64,000 nt of DNA, taken from assembly GCF_017565305.1 (NCBI RefSeq), contig NZ_JAGEKP010000008.1:248001-312000 (forward strand). Reading direction: 5' to 3'. The translations under genes were made by a program, and so were the position numbers. Below, in pieces: positions 59,079 to 64,000 of the stretch (within the stretch, counting starts at the first letter, position 1; every line of letters starts with the position of its first letter). Source of the stretch: Leifsonia sp. TF02-11. GTDB lineage: Bacteria; Actinomycetota; Actinomycetes; Actinomycetales; Microbacteriaceae. The notes under the pieces were generated by a model. That model worked only from the letters and a program-made list of their open reading frames with translations. It made no database searches and was not told the origin of the DNA.

Positions 59079-59147
59079 TTCCTTCGCTGCGAGGGGTCGC
59101 CTTCGGCTCGTCGTTTGCCACAGCCACCCGCTAACGGCAAAAATTGC

Positions 59148-60869
59148 CTAAATGATAATGGGTGAAGGCTTCTGCTTCAGGTTTGACGCCCAAAGTATCG
59201 TTCGTTCAATGACCGACTTGTTTCGTTCAGAGTATTTAGCACGCTCACGCCGTAACTCAGACATTTTCTCAATATTGAGTTCTACTGCTATTACAGCAGG
59301 CTCTTGAACGTCAACCATTTGTTCGGCTTTAAAAAGGCTCATTTCCTGTTTAAGGTCGGAAATACTCTTACGCCAATTTGAAACAATGGTAAGAGAGCCC
59401 GTGAAACCCGCATTGTTAGCAAGACGGTTCAAACTAATCTTTATGGAGCGTAAAGAGACAGTTGCCTCTACCTCCTGAGCTTCAGAGATAAGAGACAACA
59501 GCGTCACCTGTTCATCGTTCATCTGCTCACCAATCAAGGAGGCGAGGTCATCAAACGTCTGCTTCAAACCTTCTCGGGTAACGGTAGACGTAACCCACTC
59601 GTCAAAGAGGGTGTCTACTATCCCTGAACGCTCAACACCTCGTGAACGCAACCGTTTCAGCTCAGCTTGAATGAACGCCAACTGTTCAGAGGCAACTTCA
59701 AACATCGCCCTACGCTGACGTTCCAGCGTGCGAACCCGAGCAACGTAAAGCGAGTAGTCCGCCAAGAGAGCCATAGCAGTCTTACGCAAATCATAGAAGT
59801 GATGCTTCTGCTGAGCGGACAACCTTTTCAAAGCAACAGGAGCAAACGCACTCTGGTTCTTCGTGAGGTACTTAGAAACATACGAAGAGGCTTGCTTGTA
59901 ACTTCGGATTTCCGTAGCTGTCTCACTGTCAGCCTTCAATATCCGAAAATCGTACTGTTTCCCAAACTTGGTAGCGGGATGCTCAATACGGTTTTTCCAT
60001 TTCGCAGTGGGAACACGCAGGTTAGCATTAAGTCCGCTGGTTATCAGGCGGCTCTTTACAATGGTGCTTTCGTAGTTTGCTACTAAACCTGCGGGGATTT
60101 CCGCCGTTGGGGAACTCCAACCTTTAGCTATGGTAGAGGCGAGGCGGATGAACCCTTGTTCATTGCCTGTAACTGCTATCAGAACGTGCGAGTGGAGAGA
60201 GCCACGCTTCTGACGCTCATAAACGCTGAACAGTCTTAGCTCAGAAGGCTCTACGCCACTCCACAGGGCAAGACGCTTGATTTGCCGAACCGCTGCCGCC
60301 ATTAGGTTGGGCAGGTTCTTACTCCAAATCACTTCACCTGCGTAGTCGTACGTTGAGCGGTCTATGGGCGTGCCAACTAAACCATCCGTGTACTCGTGAA
60401 AATCACCGCAAGGACAATGCCCCTGCTGCTTCATCCTCAGAAGCTTCTTACGGTAAATCTCCACCTCGGACAATGAGCGATAACGAAAGCTGTCTTTATC
60501 CGTCCAGAAGGCTCGGTGAACCTTCCCCCACGAAGGGGCAGTGAGAGTGAGTAAGGCTGTCCGAGTGGCCGGCTGCTCTAGCGTATCTAAAATCTGGCGG
60601 TTGCGAAGTCTCTGTAGGAACTCCGCACACGACGGACACACATCAGCATTTGGCGAGCCGCAGGGAAGCACAAGAGGGGGAGTTACTCCGATTTCACCCG
60701 TTTCTAGACTGGCCGTTTCAAGCACGACAGGCTGAGAACATCTCTCGGCACGAGAGAACTTGTCCACCCCGCTTTCCGCACGAGGGTCTAGGTCGTTGTC
60801 AGCACACCACTCTAAGAATGTTTCATCAGACAACCGAGTTTGTGCCTCTTGATAAGCCCAAACCATCAA
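59148..60869 (-). CDS. RepSA-type rolling-circle replication initiator (HUH endonuclease)
   Basis: 573 residues. N-terminal zinc-type cysteines (CGSPNADVCPSCAEF, about 70-81; HCPCGDFH, 151-158), the strand LLTLTAPSWGKVHRAFW, the HUH motif in RGSLHSHVLIAV (His226, His228) and the tyrosine helix YKQASSYVSKYLTK (Tyr324, 330, 334). This is the replication-initiator family of Streptomyces plasmids and AICEs (RepSA). The C-terminal half (about 360-573) is helical, with coiled-coil potential. Starts on the stop of the upstream gene (ATGA). Confidence 0.88.
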   Translation of the reverse strand: MMVWAYQEAQTRLSDETFLEWCADNDLDPRAESGVDKFSRAERCSQPVVLETASLETGEIGVTPPLVLPCGSPNADVCPSCAEFLQRLRNRQILDTLEQPATRTALLTLTAPSWGKVHRAFWTDKDSFRYRSLSEVEIYRKKLLRMKQQGHCPCGDFHEYTDGLVGTPIDRSTYDYAGEVIWSKNLPNLMAAAVRQIKRLALWSGVEPSELRLFSVYERQKRGSLHSHVLIAVTGNEQGFIRLASTIAKGWSSPTAEIPAGLVANYESTIVKSRLITSGLNANLRVPTAKWKNRIEHPATKFGKQYDFRILKADSETATEIRSYKQASSYVSKYLTKNQSAFAPVALKRLSAQQKHHFYDLRKTAMALLADYSLYVARVRTLERQRRAMFEVASEQLAFIQAELKRLRSRGVERSGIVDTLFDEWVTSTVTREGLKQTFDDLASLIGEQMNDEQVTLLSLISEAQEVEATVSLRSIKISLNRLANNAGFTGSLTIVSNWRKSISDLKQEMSLFKAEQMVDVQEPAVIAVELNIEKMSELRRERAKYSERNKSVIERTILWASNLKQKPSPIII

Positions 60870-61144
60870 ATGCCTTCAAAGACTTCAACTTGTTCAACGT
60901 CATAGCCTGGATAGAAACGACGAGCAATGTTCTGAAGAGCGTAGTAGCGAATAGGGTTAGCATTCTCAGACGCTAGTTTCTTAAGGGTATGACGTTCGGT
61001 GAACCCATTCAATGCCACGGCTTTTCGGGTCTTGAAATTGGGAACCTTTGCTAGCTCATCAAGTACATCGGGGTCTTCGGTTTCCGATGCCTGAACATAG
61101 GTGTCTTCCTCAGTGTATGGTGCTGGGTCGCCGTAAATAGTCAT
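60866..61144 (-). CDS. Small acidic protein preceding rep
   Basis: 92 residues. The central part (LDELAKVPNFKTRKAVALNG, LKKLASENANPIRYYALQNI) has two helical repeats resembling variant Leu-rich/HEAT-type units found in small hypothetical proteins. It overlaps rep by four bases, so it is translated with it and may regulate initiation. TTAACAGAAAG lies upstream within one arm of the inverted repeat at 61156-61204. Confidence 0.7.
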   Translation of the reverse strand: MTIYGDPAPYTEEDTYVQASETEDPDVLDELAKVPNFKTRKAVALNGFTERHTLKKLASENANPIRYYALQNIARRFYPGYDVEQVEVFEGI

Positions 61145-61155
61145 TAGGATTTCTG

Positions 61156-61204
61156 CTTTCTGTTAAAAGGTTATGTTATATATATCGTCAAGTTTAACAG
61201 AAAG
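61156..61204 (-). promoter_or_regulatory. rep-operon promoter region framed by a 12-bp inverted repeat
   Basis: CTTTCTGTTAAA (61156-61167) and TTTAACAGAAAG (61193-61204) are perfect inverted copies around a 25-base AT-rich spacer containing, on the minus strand, TTGACG and TATATATAAC. This resembles paired operator sites around a promoter. One arm also provides the Shine-Dalgarno of the first gene. Confidence 0.6.
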
Positions 61205-61234
61205 TGTTAAATTAGCTCAGAAATGGCACAGCGT

Positions 61235-61459
61235 TTATCTACCGTGCTTCTTGCGGTAGTTGTCAATACATTCCTTGACGTATTCTTCTGGGTACGGGCG
61301 ACCGTTTGTTTGATACTCTTCCTCATAGTCGTATTGCGTGATGAAGAAGGCGTCTCTCATCTGCTCGTCAGGGTCGTACACGGTTACGAAGTTGTGTTCG
61401 GAGTGTACGTAATACCAGCCCGTTGGCGACTTGTAAGTTTTTGCTTCAAAAGTATTCAT
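61235..61459 (-). CDS. Small acidic hypothetical protein at the right end of the element
   Basis: 74 residues rich in Tyr, Glu and Asp (GWYYVHSEHNFVTVYDPDEQ; TQYDYEEEYQTNGRPYPEEY), preceded by GCGAAAGGA. Soluble, with beta-rich N-terminal part. No HTH or known family recognised, so I cannot call it excisionase although its position beside attR would suit one. Confidence 0.65.
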   Translation of the reverse strand: MNTFEAKTYKSPTGWYYVHSEHNFVTVYDPDEQMRDAFFITQYDYEEEYQTNGRPYPEEYVKECIDNYRKKHGR

Positions 61460-61525
61460 AGGTTGTCCTTTCGCTTTATACCTATTGCTTTACTTATCGG
61501 TACATCAGCAAAAAGAGAACGCTGC

Positions 61526-61548
61526 TTATTACGGTACTTATTACGGTA
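61526..61548 (+). repeat. Arm-type integrase-binding repeats, right end
   Basis: TTATTACGGTA occurs twice (61526-61536, 61538-61548), a perfect tandem with 12-base period. Matches the left-end repeats at 53365-53388. A GTCAC-N10-GTGAC inverted repeat lies between these and attR. Confidence 0.6.
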
Positions 61549-61610
61549 GTGGCACGGGAGAGTCACGAAACCTTCTGTGACCAGGGATTTAACGCCTTGT
61601 GGGATGTAAA

Positions 61611-61626
61611 CCCTCACTCGCCACAG
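61611..61626 (+). repeat. attR core
   Basis: Second copy of CCCTCACTCGCCACAG, marking the right boundary. The bases to its left (GGGATGTAAA) diverge from the tRNA T-loop, so no second functional tRNA end is formed here. Confidence 0.85.
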
Positions 61627-61636
61627 TGTGATGAGA

Positions 61637-61663
61637 GGGAGCCCGGCCATCGGCCGGGCTCCC
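61637..61663 (+). terminator. Original tRNA-Tyr terminator, displaced by the insertion
   Basis: 12-bp stem GGGAGCCCGGCC / GGCCGGGCTCCC with loop ATC, 11 bases after attR. Without the element it would stand directly behind tRNA-Tyr. Confidence 0.75.
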
Positions 61664-61671
61664 CCTCGTTG

Positions 61672-61850
61672 TTTCGCTAGTGTCGCGGCGGGTGACGGTG
61701 ATGGTGTGTTCGTCGGCGATGACGATGCATCGTTGTGCATGTGGGCGGCTCTACGGAAGCTGAACGTTCCGTCGTCGCCGACGTGGTCGTAGCGGCGTAT
61801 GCCATCGCGGCAGTGAGGCCGTTTCGAGCGCGGTGCGGGCGGGCGGTGTA
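61672..61850 (-). pseudogene. Decayed IS481-like transposase C-terminal remnant
   Basis: On the minus strand one frame reads RRYDHVGDDGTFSFRRAAHMH and, after a frame change, another reads AHAQRCIVIADEHTITVTRRD. Both resemble consecutive parts of the C-terminal domain of IS481-type transposases (YDHVD..G..S.RRAG.MH; then .HA...V.V..D...TV...DTGE). No start or catalytic core remains. The gap 61627-62075 otherwise holds only the displaced terminator and an AT-rich promoter-like tract near 61990-62040. Confidence 0.45.
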
Positions 61851-62075
61851 GACGCGTGGCCAGGACGAGCATCGCCGCAGCGATCGAACGGCTCGCGCGC
61901 TTCCTCATCGCGGCGAGGACCGCGTTCAGAGACCGACCTCTTTGGATGCCGGACTGGATGCCGGCCGGACTGGAGGGCAGCCTTGAGTGCTTGAATTAGA
62001 ATTTCAAAGATTAAATATACATATCAAGACGTATGCTTATGGTGAAATGCTTTTTGCCTCGAATCAGAAGGAGAC

Positions 62076-63509
62076 ATGATGAACAGCACCGACTACACCG
62101 CCAACTCCCTCGGACCCACCGACGGCTCACGTGGCCCGAGCAGGCGCACCATCATGGCGGTCGCTGCATGGTCCGCGCCCGGGATCGTCGCCACCGCGGC
62201 TTCGCCTGCAGCGGCGGCTTCCTCCCAGAGCCGAATCACGCTGGCGTTCGATACTCTCCCCACCGTCGAAGAGTTCTCGAGGGTTCCGTCGTTCGTGCTC
62301 ACGATCTACGAGAACGGCGTCCCGATCAGCACCGGGTCCCATCGAGTGATCGTCACGCTGCACGACGGGCTGGAGTGGGGTGAGCCCGGTTCCGGGGTGG
62401 GTGGTGCGCAGACGCTGGCGTCGCTGAACGGTCGGCTCATGCTCGGCGGTATCGGAACGCCCGCGGCGATCGCGAGCACCGAAGCTTCTGAGTACCCGAT
62501 CATCGCGCAGCTCGAATCCGACCCCACGGTGCTGGTGGCCGGTTCCATCCGCGTGATCGCTCGGTCGACCTACACAGTCACCTGGGCGTCGCCCACTCTG
62601 CTGAACGGATTCACGGGCGAGGCGCTCGCTGCTGCGACGGCCGTCTCTGCCACTCGCGACGGCACGGCCACCGCCGGCATTCCGGTGAGCATCGAGCCGA
62701 GTGCGCAGGTCTCGTGGACATCCGGCGCGCAGGGTGCCCGTGACCTCGTCACGGGGGCGAAGGGTGAGATCGATTTTGCGGCCGGCACTTTCAAGCCGGC
62801 GGCAGACGGCCTCCACACGCTCACCGCGCGCGCGACGGCCGCACCGGAAGTGCGACACACGCTGGAGGTCTTCGCGGTCTCTCGAGCGTCCGCCACATGG
62901 GTCAAGGACTCGTATGTGCGTGATGGCGCTCTCGCGATGGTCATCGATATCGGCGCCTTCGATGGCCCCAACCGCATGATCATCTACGTCGACGGCGTGC
63001 GCTGGGACGAGACCTATCAGGGAGCGGCGGTGCATGGCGCGACGGTCGAGCGGAGAGGACCGAACGCTGTGCTGTCGAAGACAGGGCCGACGGTCACCGG
63101 CGGCGAGAAGATCGAGGTCTTTCTCGCTCCCCGCACACCCGGCGCAGACGACGCCGGTGCGGTCAAGATCTACACGATGACGATCGCGGTTCCGCCAGCG
63201 GACGCCTCCGGGTGGGTCAAGTCCATCGAATCCGAGGACGGGAGGATCGTCGTGGTGATCGAGAAGTCCGCGTTCGATAGCGCGAATCGTATCCAGGTCC
63301 GACATGACGGTGTCTACGTTATGGAGACCTACGGTGGGTCAGCCTTCCAAACGGGTGTCGGGCACGGGATCGACGGATCCACCGTCCGGATCGAGTCCGC
63401 CGATGTCGGGGCGCGGAAAGGTAGCGTGATCGAGGTCTACCTCGCACCGGGAAAGCCGGGCCTGGCCTCTGGCGGCCGCATCACTGTCGCCCGCCGGATA
63501 ATCTCGTAG
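62076..63509 (+). CDS. Tat-exported surface protein with two C-terminal tandem repeats
   Basis: 477 residues; AGAAGGAGAC precedes the ATG. The signal region has twin arginines and a hydrophobic core (SRRTIMAVAAWSAPGIVATA) ending in ASPAAAAS, a probable Tat signal. The middle (about 50-270) is beta-rich, Ig-like in character. Two related ~100-residue repeats follow: WVKDSYVRDGALAMVIDIGA... and WVKSIESEDGRIVVVIEKSA..., sharing FD..NR...  .DG, ..ETY.G.A and IEVFLAP/IEVYLAP. No sortase or membrane anchor. It resembles actinobacterial secreted adhesin-like proteins. Confidence 0.75.
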   Translation: MMNSTDYTANSLGPTDGSRGPSRRTIMAVAAWSAPGIVATAASPAAAASSQSRITLAFDTLPTVEEFSRVPSFVLTIYENGVPISTGSHRVIVTLHDGLEWGEPGSGVGGAQTLASLNGRLMLGGIGTPAAIASTEASEYPIIAQLESDPTVLVAGSIRVIARSTYTVTWASPTLLNGFTGEALAAATAVSATRDGTATAGIPVSIEPSAQVSWTSGAQGARDLVTGAKGEIDFAAGTFKPAADGLHTLTARATAAPEVRHTLEVFAVSRASATWVKDSYVRDGALAMVIDIGAFDGPNRMIIYVDGVRWDETYQGAAVHGATVERRGPNAVLSKTGPTVTGGEKIEVFLAPRTPGADDAGAVKIYTMTIAVPPADASGWVKSIESEDGRIVVVIEKSAFDSANRIQVRHDGVYVMETYGGSAFQTGVGHGIDGSTVRIESADVGARKGSVIEVYLAPGKPGLASGGRITVARRIIS

Positions 63510-63573
63510 CGGTCCTGCGGCGTGCCTCGGCCCCGGCGCCGGGGCGCGCCGCTCGGTGTGCCAGGCTGGTCGC

Positions 63574-64000
63574 ATGCCCTCCACGACCGAGCTGCTCGAG
63601 ATCGCCGCCACCGTCGCCCGCCGTGCAGGGGCGCTTGCTCTGCAGAGGCGCCGCGATGGCGTCGAGGTCGCGGCCTCCAAGTCGACGATCACCGACATCG
63701 TGACGCGGGCCGATCGCGAGTCGGAGGATCTGATCCGGAACGCGCTCGCCGCGGCCCGGCCGCGCGACGGCTTCCTGGGCGAGGAGTCCGGTGCCGAGCA
63801 CGGAACGAGCGGACTGACCTGGGTGGTCGACCCGATCGACGGCACGGTCAACTATTTCTACGACATCCCGGCGTGGGCCGTCAGCGTCGCCGTGGTGGAG
63901 GGCGATCCCGATCCCGCGACCTGGCGCACCCTCGCCGGCGCCGTCGTGAACCCGACCACGGGAGAGGTGTTCACCGCGGCGGCCGGGGCCGGAGCGCGGC
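63574..64000 (+). CDS. Inositol monophosphatase family protein (3'-truncated by window edge)
   Basis: 142 residues visible. GFLGEESGAEHG (metal-binding Glu-Glu) and WVVDPIDGTVNYFYDIPAW (DPIDGT motif) are diagnostic of the Mg-dependent IMPase/FIG superfamily. CAGGCT six bases before the ATG is a weak leaderless -10. Substrate may be inositol-1-phosphate, histidinol phosphate or PAP; the missing C-terminus prevents a choice. Confidence 0.92.
   Translation, partial: MPSTTELLEIAATVARRAGALALQRRRDGVEVAASKSTITDIVTRADRESEDLIRNALAAARPRDGFLGEESGAEHGTSGLTWVVDPIDGTVNYFYDIPAWAVSVAVVEGDPDPATWRTLAGAVVNPTTGEVFTAAAGAGAR

Larger units (their letters stand above)
58860..59147. other. Highly structured GC-rich noncoding region downstream of rep: candidate origin / packaging signal / ncRNA
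   Basis: No convincing gene in 58719-59147. Against the AT-rich element this stretch is markedly GC-rich and full of inverted repeats: GGCGGGC/GCCCGCC (58866-58882), CGCCCG/CGGGCG (58884-58897), a 13-bp stem at 58905-58945 and a branched structure at 59016-59078. It would be transcribed as the 3' untranslated region of rep. In rolling-circle replicons such regions hold double- or single-strand origins, and in filamentous phages the packaging hairpin. Confidence 0.6.
53261..61626. mobile_element. Integrated element in tRNA-Tyr: AICE-like (Int, RepSA, FtsK/Tra) with filamentous-phage-like gene order
   Basis: About 8.4 kb, clearly richer in A/T and in AAG/GAA codons than the flanking chromosome, bounded by the direct repeat CCCTCACTCGCCACAG at 53261 and 61611. 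The integrase lies next to the tRNA and reads inward; nearly all other genes are on the minus strand. It holds an HUH replication initiator, an OB-like ssDNA-binding candidate, FtsK/TraB-like ATPase, two tiny genes and two exposed membrane proteins. No capsid, tail, lysis, relaxase or type IV secretion genes are seen. The gene set is that of an actinomycete integrative and conjugative element; an inovirus-like identity is a real alternative. Confidence 0.88.

Noticed and set aside
58905-59165. Plus-strand open frames of 65-86 codons downstream of rep
   Set aside because: They coincide with overlapping inverted repeats, have no ribosome-binding site and no protein-like composition; the region is better explained as structured noncoding DNA.

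Overview
The window is chromosomal DNA from a high-GC actinobacterium. The gene set points to Microbacteriaceae, and Leifsonia or a close relative is my best guess: menaquinone genes (menF, menG, polyprenyl synthase), ribosomal protein bS22 beside a BldC-type regulator, a ClgR-type regulator facing clpP, LCP/FtsW wall genes, and many promoters of the form TANNNT followed by 6-7 bases and the start codon (leaderless transcripts). The genus is inferred from protein style, not from a database search.

Layout. 1-17.5 kb: end of a membrane permease gene, a RibD-like reductase, a heterodimeric ABC exporter, small stress/redox genes (HesB-like, DJ-1/PfpI, aldo/keto reductase), a repeat cluster, oligopeptidase B, a GH13 alpha-glucosidase, a class A penicillin-binding protein, MarR and PadR regulators, and an aminoglycoside-phosphotransferase-fold protein. 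17.5-19.4 kb: a DrrAB-type ABC exporter behind PadR. 19.4-27.5 kb: a probable surface-glycosylation cluster: two tandem paralogous GT-C-like membrane proteins on the minus strand, then divergently GtrA, a HAD phosphatase, a flippase/kinase fusion, a GtrB-like glycosyltransferase and a nucleotidyltransferase, the last four with overlapping stop and start codons. 27.5-53 kb: housekeeping genes (upp, tadA, proC, trkAH, bldC, bS22, GntR pair, PPK2, menF, menG, polyprenyl synthase, FprA-type reductase, YajQ, FtsW, LCP, clgR, clpP). Within this stretch are a DUF559/AbiEi-like gene enclosed by two 52-bp palindromic repeats, a Cys/Met-rich leader peptide ahead of an OmpR-type regulator, and a perfectly symmetric bidirectional promoter.

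53.2-61.6 kb is an integrated mobile element of about 8.4 kb. It is clearly AT-richer than its surroundings, inserted into the 3' end of tRNA-Tyr(GUA) and bounded by a 16-bp direct repeat. It carries a complete tyrosine integrase, a RepSA-type rolling-circle (HUH) initiator, an OB-like probable ssDNA-binding protein, a membrane-anchored FtsK/TraB-like ATPase, two tiny genes (37 and 50 aa) and two single-pass membrane proteins that share a novel-looking two-cysteine extracellular domain. Int, Rep and FtsK together define the actinomycete integrative and conjugative element (AICE) plan. The gene order (Rep, ssDNA-binding protein, tiny membrane protein, Pro-rich exposed protein, ATPase) also resembles filamentous-phage genomes. 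A structured noncoding region downstream of rep, tandem arm-type sites at both ends and palindromic operators complete the element. This is the most interesting part of the window.

61.6-64 kb: displaced tRNA terminator, a decayed IS481-like transposase end, a Tat-exported surface protein with two tandem repeats, and the start of an inositol-monophosphatase-family gene that runs off the window.
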